From NCBI GenBank assembly GCA_034506395.1, contig JAPDPQ010000021.1, positions 1-64,000 on the forward strand: DNA of 64,000 nucleotides, read 5' to 3'. Position 1 is the stretch's first letter; every line of letters starts with the position of its first letter. Made by a program: the position numbers and the translations under genes. Shown here in pieces: positions 46,563-55,519 of this stretch. This DNA comes from a candidate division KSB1 bacterium. Lineage in GTDB: Bacteria > Zhuqueibacterota > Zhuqueibacteria > Thermofontimicrobiales > Thermofontimicrobiaceae. Under the pieces are notes generated by a model, which was not told the origin of the DNA, made no database searches, and worked only from the letters and a program-made list of their open reading frames with translations.

Positions 46563-48602
46563 ATGGCAGAAGCGAAGGCCTCATCGGGAGTGTCCTACAA
46601 GCCTTATGTGCCGGCAGATCAGAGTCTCAAGGAATTCACGCTGAAAGCATTGCTAATTGGACTGGTCATGTGTGTGGTGTTGGGAGCTGCCAACGCATAC
46701 CTTGGGCTGAAAGCGGGGATGACGATCGCAGCAACCTATCCAGCAGCCGTCATCGGGATGGCGGTTCTCCGACTCTTCAAGGGGAATATCCTTGAGGAAA
46801 ATATGGCACGAACCGTTGGCTCGATTGGGGAATCGGTTGCTGCTGGCGCCATTTTTACGCTGCCAGCTTTTTTTATTGCCAAAATCTGGTATCCCAGCTT
46901 TTTTACAGCAAAAAATTACATTCTATCCGCAGTCATTATGTTGGTCGGCGGAATTCTGGGCATTATGTTTGTCGCCCTATTGCGGCGAGTAATGGTGGAG
47001 GACACAGAGCTGCCGTTCCCCGAATCTGTTGCTGCGGCGGAAATTCATAAAGCGGGTCGCGCCGGTGGGACGGGCGCCAAATTTTTGTTCAGCGCCATGG
47101 GCATCGGAGCCGTAATCCAGGCCATGATCCAATTTAACATCTTCAAGAGCACCTGGGAACATTTTGTTGGCTTCGCCAAGAAGGTCATCGATCTCAGGTC
47201 TACTGGACAAGCGGTGGGACAAAGCGGCATCCTGTTAAGCTCGCCAGGTATCAGTCCCGCCTATATCGGCGTTGGCTATATCATTGGTCCTAAACTTGCG
47301 TCCCTTAACTTTAGCGGCGGACTGTTGGCGTGGGGTTTATTTGTACCGATTTTAACCTATTTCATTGGTCCCACATTGGTTCCCTCAGGAGAGGCGGAAA
47401 CCGCAACGTGGATTGGAATGGCCACGAATGTGTGGCGGTTCATTGTGCGACCGGTCGCCATCGGTGGGATGCTAATGAGCGCGGCCTATACCTTGTTCCG
47501 AATGCGAAATAGCTTGGCGGTTGGATTAAAACGCTCGATCGGCGATGTGAAAAAGGCCGCCACTGGAGAACATGTCATCATTCGGACCGAAAAAGATTTG
47601 AGCTTTCCACAGGTGCTGCTCGGCATTCTGCTAACTGCTATTGCCACATTCTTCATTTATCTTTATTTCGCCAAAGACCCAGTTGCCGCGCTGGTGGCAA
47701 TGATCGTGATGATCCTGGCTGGGTTCTTTTTTGCCGCAGTGTCTGGCTATCTGGTTGGCATCATCGGTTCCAGCAATAACCCAATCAGCGGGTTGACCAT
47801 TTCCACCTTGCTCATTGCTGCGATTTTGATGGTGGTTTTAGGGATGAAAGAGGACACTGGTGTCGCGGCAGTATTGGGCGTAGCGGCTGTGGTATGTGTG
47901 GCTGCGGCTGTGGCCGGTGAAATGTTGCAAGATCTAAAGGTCGGTCATATCCTCGGTGGAACGCCATGGAAAATGCAGGTTGGCGATCTCATCGGTGTGA
48001 CCTTGGCCGCGGCTGTGATGTTTCTGCCGATCATCGTGCTTCACGAGGGCGACATCAAGACCGGTGGCACTGGTCTGGGCGGCGCCAAATATCCTGCCCC
48101 TCAAGCCAGCCTGATGGCATTGCTATCGCAGGGGATTGTGAAGGGCGATATGGCCTGGCCGCTGATTATTGTTGGGATGCTGATGGGCTTCGGATTGATC
48201 CTGATGCAGGTTCGCAGCCCGATGCTGGTGAGCGTTGGGATGTATTTGCCATTAGAAACGACCTTTGCCATTTTCATCGGCGGATTAATTAAGGGGATCG
48301 TCGAGAAAGTTAGCGCAGCGCGAAACCACAATGCGGCGCAAAAGGCTCGCGTCGAGAACAATGGTGTGCTACTGGCTGCTGGGCTGATCGCTGGTGAGGC
48401 GCTCATTGGGCTGCTTTTTGCCTTACTCGCTGTGCTCGAAATCAAATATGGCTCGATTTTGCCAACGATATTCCCGTTCCTCCCATTGCCGTTTTGGGTG
48501 AGTTTATTATTATTGGTCTTTATCGGCTGGCTGCTGGTCCAAATCCCCATCAAAAACGCTGGCAAAGCAGATGAACCAGCGCCACCCAGCGCAGTGATGT
48601 AA
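46563..48602 (+). CDS. OPT-family oligopeptide transporter
   Basis: This 679-residue inner-membrane protein has about 14-16 hydrophobic helices. OPT signatures: VLGAANAYLGLKAGMTIAATYPAAVIGMA, NMARTVGSIGESVAAGAIFTLPA (split by helix breaks), ELPFPESVAAAEIHKAG, GIIGSSNNPISGLTIST and LPIIVLHEGDIK. It should import oligopeptides (or metal-chelate peptides) driven by a proton gradient. The GGGAGG site (gggaggaaacttt) supports the ATG. It ends with a rho-independent terminator at 48615-48641. Confidence 0.95.
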   Translation: MAEAKASSGVSYKPYVPADQSLKEFTLKALLIGLVMCVVLGAANAYLGLKAGMTIAATYPAAVIGMAVLRLFKGNILEENMARTVGSIGESVAAGAIFTLPAFFIAKIWYPSFFTAKNYILSAVIMLVGGILGIMFVALLRRVMVEDTELPFPESVAAAEIHKAGRAGGTGAKFLFSAMGIGAVIQAMIQFNIFKSTWEHFVGFAKKVIDLRSTGQAVGQSGILLSSPGISPAYIGVGYIIGPKLASLNFSGGLLAWGLFVPILTYFIGPTLVPSGEAETATWIGMATNVWRFIVRPVAIGGMLMSAAYTLFRMRNSLAVGLKRSIGDVKKAATGEHVIIRTEKDLSFPQVLLGILLTAIATFFIYLYFAKDPVAALVAMIVMILAGFFFAAVSGYLVGIIGSSNNPISGLTISTLLIAAILMVVLGMKEDTGVAAVLGVAAVVCVAAAVAGEMLQDLKVGHILGGTPWKMQVGDLIGVTLAAAVMFLPIIVLHEGDIKTGGTGLGGAKYPAPQASLMALLSQGIVKGDMAWPLIIVGMLMGFGLILMQVRSPMLVSVGMYLPLETTFAIFIGGLIKGIVEKVSAARNHNAAQKARVENNGVLLAAGLIAGEALIGLLFALLAVLEIKYGSILPTIFPFLPLPFWVSLLLLVFIGWLLVQIPIKNAGKADEPAPPSAVM

Positions 48603-48614
48603 AGTTATTATTTT

Positions 48615-48648
48615 GGGGGGACTCTTTTAAAGAGTCTCCCCGTATTTT
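48615..48648 (+). terminator. Rho-independent terminator after the OPT gene
   Basis: The arms 48615-48625 and 48631-48641 (ggggggactct / agagtctcccc) form an 11-bp stem with one G-T wobble and a 5-nt loop, followed by gtatttta. It lies 13 bp downstream of the OPT stop. Confidence 0.78.
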
Positions 48649-48672
48649 ATCACTTGCTTTTGCAGGTTCAAA

Positions 48673-48897
48673 ATGATCAAAAGGATCAGAATTGAGGGAT
48701 ATACATCGTTTCGTGCACTCGATCTGGAGCTAAAGCCGCTCGCTGTCATTTTTGGACCCAATGCCTCAGGGAAAAGCAACATTTTAGATGCAATTTTTTT
48801 GATCTCTCGCCTTGCCACACAAAAAAATATCAATGAGGCATTCATCGGCCATCGCGGCTTTCTGTTAGAGAGCTTTCTAGATAGTGTGGAGAAATAG
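48673..48897 (+). pseudogene. Truncated AAA/RecF-like ATPase (N-terminal stub)
   Basis: The 74 codons encode MIKRIRIEGYTSFRALDLEL followed by the Walker A loop FGPNASGKSNILDA and the helix that starts IFLISRLATQKNINEAF, then RGFLLESF; this is the N-terminal lobe of AAA_15/AAA_21 or OLD-type ATPases. The frame stops at 48895-48897 (TAG). The Walker B, signature and sensor regions are missing, and no continuation was found in the 180 bp that follows. A remnant of an acquired defence- or repair-type ATPase is likely. It stands right behind the OPT terminator. Confidence 0.7.
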
Positions 48898-49076
48898 AAA
48901 TATGGATCAATCTTTAAAATGAGAAACCTGTACACAATTTTTAATTTAAGGTTCGAAAGAGAACCGTCCTCAAAAAAATCTTTGCCCAAGAAACAGACAT
49001 AAAAACGTTGAATTTGGGAGTTATTTTTTTAATCTAGAGTGCATATTGATGAAATTTCATACCGCATTTTTCTATT

Positions 49077-49463
49077 TTGAAGCTTATCTTTCAATATATT
49101 GCCAGAACAAAAGTGAAAGCGAACCTTTTCGATCAGATTCCCGAACCTACCATCCAATTCGAAGAATTGGAGGACGGCACTATTATTTTGATTCAGCCGA
49201 AGTTTACTAATAAATGGCTGATGAGATATATTCTCCCTCGTCTCAGCAAGCCAAATTTTCGAATTAAGCTCGACAGTTTCGGGAGCTTCGTTTGGAAACT
49301 GATAAATGGTCAAAATACCGTAGAGCAAATTGCCAATCTATTTCAGGCACGGTTCAAGGGAGAAATTGCCTCGGTTCATGAGAGGGTAGCTTTGTTCGTT
49401 CAAATGTTAGCTCGTCATGGTTTTATCCGTTATAAAAATGATGCGAACGGATCAGCAAACTAA
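49077..49463 (+). CDS. PqqD-like protein (orphan RiPP-recognition fold)
   Basis: This protein of about 128 residues has the PqqD core at about residues 64-120: IKLDSFGSFVWKLINGQNTVEQIANLF, with GEIASVHERVALFVQMLARHGFIRY ending the winged helix. PqqD folds bind leader peptides of ribosomally made, modified peptides and pair with radical SAM enzymes. Residues 20-60 are a strand-rich N-terminal lobe (EELEDGTIILIQPKF). The start codon is uncertain (TTG at 49077, no clear ribosome site). No radical SAM or precursor gene is near, so its partner is unknown. Confidence 0.7.
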   Translation: MKLIFQYIARTKVKANLFDQIPEPTIQFEELEDGTIILIQPKFTNKWLMRYILPRLSKPNFRIKLDSFGSFVWKLINGQNTVEQIANLFQARFKGEIASVHERVALFVQMLARHGFIRYKNDANGSAN

Positions 49464-49628
49464 ATCTTGCACTTGGAATTTCTCTTCGAAGTCGAATAAT
49501 TCGTCGTTTCTTTTGCAGCACCGAATACAGCGGCGAGTTTGATCACTGAGCGGAATGTAATAAAAAAAACCAATATCGTAACGAATATTTTGAATCAAGC
49601 ATGTGGGTGAAGACTGGGTTTCCAATTC

Positions 49629-50999
49629 ATGAACATTTTCTTTACTAAAGCTTTTTTGATTTATTTGGGGGCGCTGGTTTCGGTTATTCTGAGTATTGGT
49701 GGCGGTTCAGCTCAATCATTGGAAAGAGTCGATCGGGATTCAGCGGCTTCTTATTACGTCAAGATCGAAGGGGAGATCAATCTCGGTGTACCGAATTATT
49801 TATCCAGGGTCATCCAACAAGCCAATCGAGAACGAGCCGGGGCGGTCATTTTGGAGATCAATACGCCAGGTGGGCGAGTCGATGCAGCGCTGGAGATTCG
49901 GGATGCGATTTTTGGAGCCGAAGTGCCAGTGGTTGCGTTCATCAATCACGAGGCGGCTTCGGCTGGGGCACTGATCTCGCTGTCTTGTGACAGTATCTAT
50001 ATGTCTCCTGGCAGCTCGATTGGCGCCGTCACTCCAGTCGATATGCAAGGCCAGAAAGCATCAGAAAAAATGGTCTCTTATCTTCGTTCCGTTATGCGGT
50101 CGATTGCGCAGCGGAATCATCGCCCAGTGGATCTTGCTGAAGCAATGGTGGATGAGGATGTGTCCATCCCAGGCGTGATTGAAAAAGGGAAACTGCTGAC
50201 CTTGACGGCCGAGGAAGCAGTGAGACTGAGAATGGCTGATGCTGTCTTGGAGGATCTTGATGGGGTTCTTGAGCGTCTCCAGCTAAGCACGGAACGAATG
50301 ATCCGCACCCGAATTACCTGGTCTGAAAAACTGGTGTACTGGCTCACTAATCCCATTATCAGCTCGCTATTATTGACCCTTGGGATTTTGGGGTTGATCT
50401 TTGAGGTCCGAACCCCAGGCTGGGGAATCGGCGGAACGCTATCGCTTTTGGCGCTGGCGCTCTTTTTCGGAAGCCATTATTTGGTCAATTTGGCTCAATG
50501 GACTGAAATCCTGATTTTCTTGGCTGGACTGGTATTGATCCTTCTGGAGATATTTGTCATCCCTGGATTTGGATTGCCAGGAATTTTGGGGATCGCGCTC
50601 ATTTTGGCCAGCTTCGTGCTCAGCCTTCTTCCTAAATTGGAAGGTATTGGCTTCGAAGAGATCCTGAACTCTATTACGAAAGTGGGGATCTCGTTCATCG
50701 CTGCTTTTATTCTGATCATCCCGATCATTCAATTGGTCCCTAAATCGCGGGCGTTTCAAAAATTGATCCTCGATACCAGTGAAAAAAGCGCTGAAGGTTA
50801 TCGTTCATCTCCAGCATATTACGAACAGTTTTTAGGCGCTGAGGGTACTGCAGTTTCGCCGTTGCGACCTGTTGGCATCGGATTATTTAATGGACAGCGC
50901 TTGAATGTTGTGGCTGAAGGCGATTTCATTGAGCCCAATCAGAAGATCAAGATCATTAAGGTAGAGGGAAATCGGGTGATCGTCAGGAAGATCTCCTGA
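49629..50999 (+). CDS. NfeD-type membrane-bound ClpP-like serine protease
   Basis: This 456-residue protein (STOPP/NfeD1b type) has a signal sequence (about 1-28), a ClpP-like protease domain with Ser111 in HEAASAGALIS and a candidate general-base Lys147 (or Lys143) in GQKASEKMVSYLRS, after NTPGGRVDAALEI. Four to five membrane segments follow (about 235-375), and the C-terminus is an NfeD OB-fold (EGTAVSPLRPVGIGLFNGQRLNVVAEGDFIEP). In archaea (PH1510) the protease cleaves membrane stomatin; here a flotillin (FloA) gene lies downstream. This supports a shared membrane-domain role. Confidence 0.93.
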   Translation: MNIFFTKAFLIYLGALVSVILSIGGGSAQSLERVDRDSAASYYVKIEGEINLGVPNYLSRVIQQANRERAGAVILEINTPGGRVDAALEIRDAIFGAEVPVVAFINHEAASAGALISLSCDSIYMSPGSSIGAVTPVDMQGQKASEKMVSYLRSVMRSIAQRNHRPVDLAEAMVDEDVSIPGVIEKGKLLTLTAEEAVRLRMADAVLEDLDGVLERLQLSTERMIRTRITWSEKLVYWLTNPIISSLLLTLGILGLIFEVRTPGWGIGGTLSLLALALFFGSHYLVNLAQWTEILIFLAGLVLILLEIFVIPGFGLPGILGIALILASFVLSLLPKLEGIGFEEILNSITKVGISFIAAFILIIPIIQLVPKSRAFQKLILDTSEKSAEGYRSSPAYYEQFLGAEGTAVSPLRPVGIGLFNGQRLNVVAEGDFIEPNQKIKIIKVEGNRVIVRKIS

Positions 51000-51401
51000 T
51001 CCCTACGCTGTAGCTCTATGATTCGTACAAATTTTTCAAACTCGATCATTTGGACATTCTGAGGGCAGCGCACGCGGGAATCGAGTCAAGAATTAGATAA
51101 ATGAGCTTCCAAGGTTAATCAATTGATGGGCCGGCTGAGATACTAAAATTTTTGAATGGTTCATATGATCCGAGCGGTGCGATCCATGTTTGCATTCCAA
51201 TTTTTTCCATTAAATTTTAGTAAAACTTGTTCAGATTATTAAGATTCATGAGCAAGTACAAGATCATTTCGAGCGAAGCGAGAAATCCTTTTATCAAACC
51301 GAGTAATCTGGAAATATATAGATTCCTCACACCGATTCGCTTCGTTCGGAACGATATGGCTTGTTTCATCTGACTCAATAGTATTGATTAGGCGATGGAA
51401 T
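51000..51401. other. 402-bp gap between the NfeD genes
   Basis: This lies between the NfeD protease and the short NfeD protein, and is largely taken up by the inverted-repeat element at 51264-51355. No gene was seen. The element could alter read-through between the two NfeD genes. Confidence 0.45.
51264..51355. repeat. Dispersed imperfect inverted-repeat element, copy 2
   Basis: The arms cgagcgaagcga (51270-51281) and tcgcttcgttcg (51337-51348) match at 11 of 12 positions, and the flanking atcattt/aacgat extends the complementarity to about 19 bp. It shares cgcttcgttcggaa with copy 1 at 6435-6512. Confidence 0.7.
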
Positions 51402-51881
51402 ATGGCAGTAGAACTTCTCGTTGGTAGTTTGATCATCATTGGATTTTTGCTGATTCTGATCGAAATCTTTCTCGTGCCAGGCTTCAATATTTTTGGCGTG
51501 TTTGGATTTGTGATGGTCGTCTTGGGGATCATTTTTGCATATAGCAAACTAAGCTTGGCTGTGGCGAATCTGGTGCTGTTGGGTTCATTGATCGCTGCGG
51601 GGGTTTTGGTCCGAGTCATCGTCAAGTCGAAAAGTTGGCGTCGTATTGTTTTAGATGTGCAACAAGATAAGGCCCAAGGCTTTCATGCTTCGCCAGAAAA
51701 TCTGCTCCAATTGGTCGGCAAAACTGGGATCGCCTATACGCCGCTCCGGCCTGCCGGCATTGCTTTGATCGATGAGCAGAAAATCGATGTAATGACTGAG
51801 GGGAGCTTTGTGGAACGCAACAGGCCGATCGAGGTGATCATGGTTGAGGGAAACCGGGTCCTCGTACGAGAAATCTCTTAA
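51402..51881 (+). CDS. Short NfeD-family membrane protein
   Basis: This 159-residue protein consists of two to three hydrophobic segments (LLVGSLIIIGFLLILIEIFLV, FGVFGFVMVVLGIIFAYS, LVLLGSLIAAGVLVRVI) and an NfeD C-terminal OB-fold domain (KTGIAYTPLRPAGIALIDEQ, VMTEGSFVERNRPIEVIMVEGNRVLVREIS). It lacks the ClpP-like protease domain of the upstream gene. The ATG at 51402 is preferred to an upstream TTG. In many bacteria a short NfeD gene sits beside floA, as here (345 bp upstream). Confidence 0.92.
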   Translation: MAVELLVGSLIIIGFLLILIEIFLVPGFNIFGVFGFVMVVLGIIFAYSKLSLAVANLVLLGSLIAAGVLVRVIVKSKSWRRIVLDVQQDKAQGFHASPENLLQLVGKTGIAYTPLRPAGIALIDEQKIDVMTEGSFVERNRPIEVIMVEGNRVLVREIS

Positions 51882-52226
51882 GATCTCGATGGAATTTATT
51901 TGATGTGTGCTTAGAGGAGCTTTTCCGAGTGGAAGGGAGATTTTCTTTTCAAAACTAATTTCCAACTCGTTTGAAACCGCAATTTGTCTAAAACCGTTCT
52001 CGTTAAAAGGGCTGCTTGCACGATTGATTCGGCGGAATCATTCAAGCGTGCTCTTTTCCAACTCGAGTCCGTTATGGTTTCTTTTTTTGCTTTAGCAAAA
52101 AGCAATTGATACCAAATAAGATGGTCCAAGATTGACGTGGTTTCATGTCGTTCAATCGAGAAATAAAAAAAGTTTCATCCCCAAAAAGTGCTTCATCATT
52201 ATTGATCATCATTTGGAGGTAAGGTC
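51882..52226. other. 345-bp gap with a terminator-like hairpin
   Basis: Between the short nfeD and floA genes. Apart from the hairpin at 52018-52051 no feature was recognised; the region must contain a floA promoter if the hairpin terminates. Confidence 0.45.
52018..52057 (+). terminator. Terminator-like hairpin before floA
   Basis: GCACG (52018-52022) pairs with CGTGC (52047-52051) and encloses an inner stem tgattc-ggcg-gaatca (52025-52040), followed by tctttt. It may end the nfeD transcript. The internal loop makes it weaker than a classic terminator. Confidence 0.4.
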
Positions 52227-53210
52227 ATGAGTCCCACTGCATTGATTGTGTTGATTGTTATTGCAATCGTAATTTTCTTGTCGCTATTTTCATATTTTAT
52301 TCCTGTCGGCCTTTGGATCACAGCGTATTTCTCGGGTGTGAAGGTTCGTATTTTGCGAGATCTAGTCGGGATGCGGCTGAGGAAGGTGAACCCGCATCTA
52401 ATTATCCGGCCGTTGATCAGCGCTACTAAGGCAGGGATTCCTGTGGATATCAATAAATTGGAGGCGCATTATTTGGCTGGCGGTAATGTGGAGCGGGTGG
52501 TCAATGCGCTAATTTCGGCGGATAAAGCGAATATCAATCTTTCGTTTGAAAGGGCGACGGCTATCGATCTGGCAGGCAGAGATGTCCTGGAGGCGGTGAA
52601 GCTTAGCGTGAATCCCAAGGTGATCGAGACCCCGTTGGTGGCAGCCGTGGCGAAAGATGGAATTCAAGTGAAGGCTACCAGCCGCGTAACGGTTCGCGCC
52701 AATATCGACCGACTTGTTGGTGGCGCTGGTGAGGAAACCATTGTGGCCCGAGTTGGGGAAGGGATCGTGACGACCATCGGGTCAGCCGAGTCCCATAAGC
52801 AAGTGCTTGAAAACCCGGATTTGATCTCCAAAACCGTGCTGAAAAAAGGGCTCGATGCCGGAACCGCTTTTGAAATTCTGTCCATCGATATCGCGGATGT
52901 AGATGTGGGGGATAATATCGGAGCGAAATTGCAGACCGATCAGGCTGAAGCAGATAAGCGGATTGCACAAGCGAAAGCAGAGGAACGGCGCGCCATGGCC
53001 GTGGCTCGAGAGCAGGAGATGAAAGCGCTGACACAGGAAATGCAAGCGCGTGTGGTCGAGGCCGAAGCTGAATTACCCAAAGCGATGGCCCAGGCGTTCC
53101 GCGAGGGCAAACTCGGTATCATGGATTATCTCAATCTAAAGAACATTCAAGCTGATACCAGAATGCGCGAAACCATTGCTGGCTCGGGCTCACCCAAAAA
53201 GGCTGAATAA
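52227..53210 (+). CDS. floA: Flotillin-like protein FloA
   Basis: This 327-residue protein starts with a hydrophobic hairpin ([21 protein letters not shown]) and continues with the SPFH domain ([75 protein letters not shown]). The C-terminus is the alanine/glutamate-rich coiled coil of flotillins ([20 protein letters not shown]). FloA scaffolds membrane microdomains. GGAGG in tttggaggtaagg gives a strong ribosome site. Length matches B. subtilis FloA (331). Confidence 0.96.
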   Translation: MSPTALIVLIVIAIVIFLSLFSYFIPVGLWITAYFSGVKVRILRDLVGMRLRKVNPHLIIRPLISATKAGIPVDINKLEAHYLAGGNVERVVNALISADKANINLSFERATAIDLAGRDVLEAVKLSVNPKVIETPLVAAVAKDGIQVKATSRVTVRANIDRLVGGAGEETIVARVGEGIVTTIGSAESHKQVLENPDLISKTVLKKGLDAGTAFEILSIDIADVDVGDNIGAKLQTDQAEADKRIAQAKAEERRAMAVAREQEMKALTQEMQARVVEAEAELPKAMAQAFREGKLGIMDYLNLKNIQADTRMRETIAGSGSPKKAE

Positions 53211-53803
53211 TCATTTGTTCGACGAATCTTTTGCTGGTTCTAATGATGCCTGTATTGTTGAAAGTGAGATCATGAATAGGCGATATAGCTATTATTGAAT
53301 GCCCGGAGGAGAACTATTGCATTTGCAGCAAAAATGTCATTCCGAACAAGGTGAGGAAGCTGGTGACATTCAAATTATTTCATATAAAGATTTCTCCCTG
53401 CGATCGAAACGAGAGAGAGGCGAATTTTCGTTCAAACACTATTTGAACCCAGGTGCAAATTGATTGGGAAGTGGAGCTGATTGTCTATCATAGATCAAGT
53501 TGGTCAAATGGTTTGCACGGCTTTTCGATGGTCGAGCAATGAAACCCATTCATAACCGGCGATTGTTATGCATTCCAGGTGGCATCAATAATCAGCATGA
53601 TCACTTTTGAGTTGCACGAACCTGTATCGATAGTGCAATCCTACTCCCATATAGCTGTGCGACTATTAATTGATGCGGTCCAACAAACTTATTAATTGCG
53701 GGCGATGATGCCGAGGAAACGACGCGTTGGTCAACCGCTCCGCTTTAATCTGAAGGATTGATGGTCGGAAGTTATTACTCAATAGAAAGATCCAAGGTAG
53801 ACT
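53211..53803. other. 593-bp gap after floA
   Basis: It holds the third inverted-repeat element (53336-53412). No coding frame with a motif or ribosome site was recognised in the remainder. Confidence 0.45.
53336..53412. repeat. Dispersed imperfect inverted-repeat element, copy 3
   Basis: It begins gtcattccgaacaaggtgagg and ends with the imperfect complement agatttctccctgcgatcgaaacga. It shares the gtcatt-ccga and agatttctc themes with the copies at 6435 and 51264, but is the most divergent. Confidence 0.5.
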
Positions 53804-54250
53804 ATGAACGACGTGATTACTATATTGATCATTTTAGCTGCCCTGATTTCATTTTTGAATAAAATCTTTGGTCAAAGGAAAAAAGCAGGGACGGAGCAGC
53901 GGCTCCCAAATGGCGAATCGCCACTCCCGTCCTGGTTTCCGCCATGGCTGGAGTCGGATACCGAGGAATTCCCGAAGTCAATACCTAAACGAAAGAAATC
54001 AGAACAAGCGCCATCGCAGCAGACAGAAAAGCGAAAAGCCGAGCCGCTGGTTGAACCAGTCGCACCTCTGCGGCAGCCGCAACCTTATGCTGAACCAAGT
54101 CCAGCTATGGAAGCCATCAGAAGCGAGAATCCTTTATTGCGATCTGTTAAAATGGCGCTGGAGTCGAACAATGAACTGAAACGAGCGATTTTATTTGCAG
54201 AAATACTAGGTCCGTGCCGAGCGAAGAGAAGGACCCATCGGATCATTTAG
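53804..54250 (+). CDS. Unknown membrane-anchored, proline/lysine-rich protein
   Basis: I do not recognise a domain family. The 148 residues start with a membrane helix (VITILIILAALISFLNKIFG), followed by a long hydrophilic, low-complexity stretch rich in P, E, K and Q (about 22-105). The C-terminus has a compact hydrophobic motif (LKRAILFAEILGPCRAKR). A single-pass anchor with a disordered cytosolic tail and a helical end is the simplest reading. An aaggt site precedes the ATG. It lies between floA and an M29-like peptidase, which offers no firm function. Confidence 0.6.
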   Translation: MNDVITILIILAALISFLNKIFGQRKKAGTEQRLPNGESPLPSWFPPWLESDTEEFPKSIPKRKKSEQAPSQQTEKRKAEPLVEPVAPLRQPQPYAEPSPAMEAIRSENPLLRSVKMALESNNELKRAILFAEILGPCRAKRRTHRII

Positions 54251-54375
54251 GTGATAGTGGTCGAGGCGACAAAACTGAAATTTAAAAATATTTCTGTTGA
54301 TCAAAGGGAACTGATGGCACTAATAATGGCGATTGATCGAATTGCAATTTTTAGAGTCGTCGTAGCATTCAAAGT

Positions 54376-55329
54376 ATGGCAAAAGTAGAGCGAGCGATCT
54401 ATAAAATTTTCTTTGATTGCTTCAAACTTACTGCGAAAGATTCTTGTTTGATTGTGGTGGACGAGACCACTCGGGCGATGGGGCAGCTATTGTTCAACCG
54501 CTTAAAAAAGAGTCGCTGCCAGGCGGCATTGTTGGAAATTAAAACGCGAAGCTCACGGTTAGGTGAGCCATCCGCTGCGATTTTCAATATCATGAAGCAA
54601 ATGTCGGCTGTCTTGGCGTTCACTGGCACGCCTATGATCCATACAAAGGCACTAAAACAATTATGCCATTTTGGTGCCCGCGTTTTGTGTCTCTATCCCG
54701 TCACAGTAGAGGGATTGGCCCGAGCTGTCAATACCGATTATGAATTTATCGACAAGAAAAGCCGAAAGCTTTCGGATCTATTTTCGATTGGCCGATGCAT
54801 TCATCTGACCACCGAAGCTGGTACTGATCTGACGATCCCAATCTCGCGTCATAAGGGAGAAGCAAATACTGGAATTGTCAACTCGGCAGGGATGCTATGT
54901 AGTTTACCTTCTGGGGAAGCGAATATTACGCCCAATCGCCGGGAAACCCAGGGCGTCGTAGTGGTTGATGGTTCGATCCCCGGTATCGGTGTGTTGAAAC
55001 AACCTGCTGTGATTCACATTCGAGATGGCTATGCCTATCAAATTTCCGGCGGCCCAGAGCTTGAAAAACTCCGCAAGATATTAAAATCGTTTGGCAAAAC
55101 GGCCAGAAATGTGGCTGAATTTGGCATTGGGACCAATCCGAATGCCACCCTCACTGGCGATTCCATAGAGGATGAAAAAGTGCTCGGCAGCGCCCATATC
55201 GCCTTGGGCTCGCCGGATTATGAAGGGGGGATTATGAAAAAATATCTGCACATCGATTTGGTGTTCATGAAACCAACCGTTTCTATCGATAATCGGATCA
55301 TCGTTGAGAACGGCAAAATTCTGGTCTAG
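54376..55329 (+). CDS. M29-like (thermophilic aminopeptidase family) protein
   Basis: This 317-residue protein resembles the M29 aminopeptidase/NicX-like fold. Metal-ligand motifs are visible: Glu181 (LPSGEANITP), Glu248 (VAEFGIGTNPNA), His274 (GSAHIALGSP) and the pair His292/Asp294 (LHIDLVF). The N-terminal domain (1-150) is the non-catalytic half. Classic M29 enzymes have about 400 residues; this one is in the shorter group, so its exact activity (peptidase or another hydrolase) is open. It probably acts in the cytosol. No ribosome site is obvious before the ATG. Confidence 0.78.
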   Translation: MAKVERAIYKIFFDCFKLTAKDSCLIVVDETTRAMGQLLFNRLKKSRCQAALLEIKTRSSRLGEPSAAIFNIMKQMSAVLAFTGTPMIHTKALKQLCHFGARVLCLYPVTVEGLARAVNTDYEFIDKKSRKLSDLFSIGRCIHLTTEAGTDLTIPISRHKGEANTGIVNSAGMLCSLPSGEANITPNRRETQGVVVVDGSIPGIGVLKQPAVIHIRDGYAYQISGGPELEKLRKILKSFGKTARNVAEFGIGTNPNATLTGDSIEDEKVLGSAHIALGSPDYEGGIMKKYLHIDLVFMKPTVSIDNRIIVENGKILV

Positions 55330-55519
55330 CCTTGCCTTAGTCGATTGGCAAACTCTATTTCTCAAAACCTATCGAATCATAGCATATCTAATCTGTCCCA
55401 ATTCCCATAGCTCTTGTTTTCATCTCCAGCGAATTTTCTTCTAAGCTGTTTAACCATGATGATCAATTTAGCTGATACGTGGTTGCTCTCATGATCCAGA
55501 TAAATAATTGATGAGATTT

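Noticed and set aside
48919-49002. 27-codon frame that could be a RiPP precursor for the PqqD-like gene
   Set aside because: No ribosome site, no cysteine or glycine-rich core, lysine-rich tail; random occurrence is likely.
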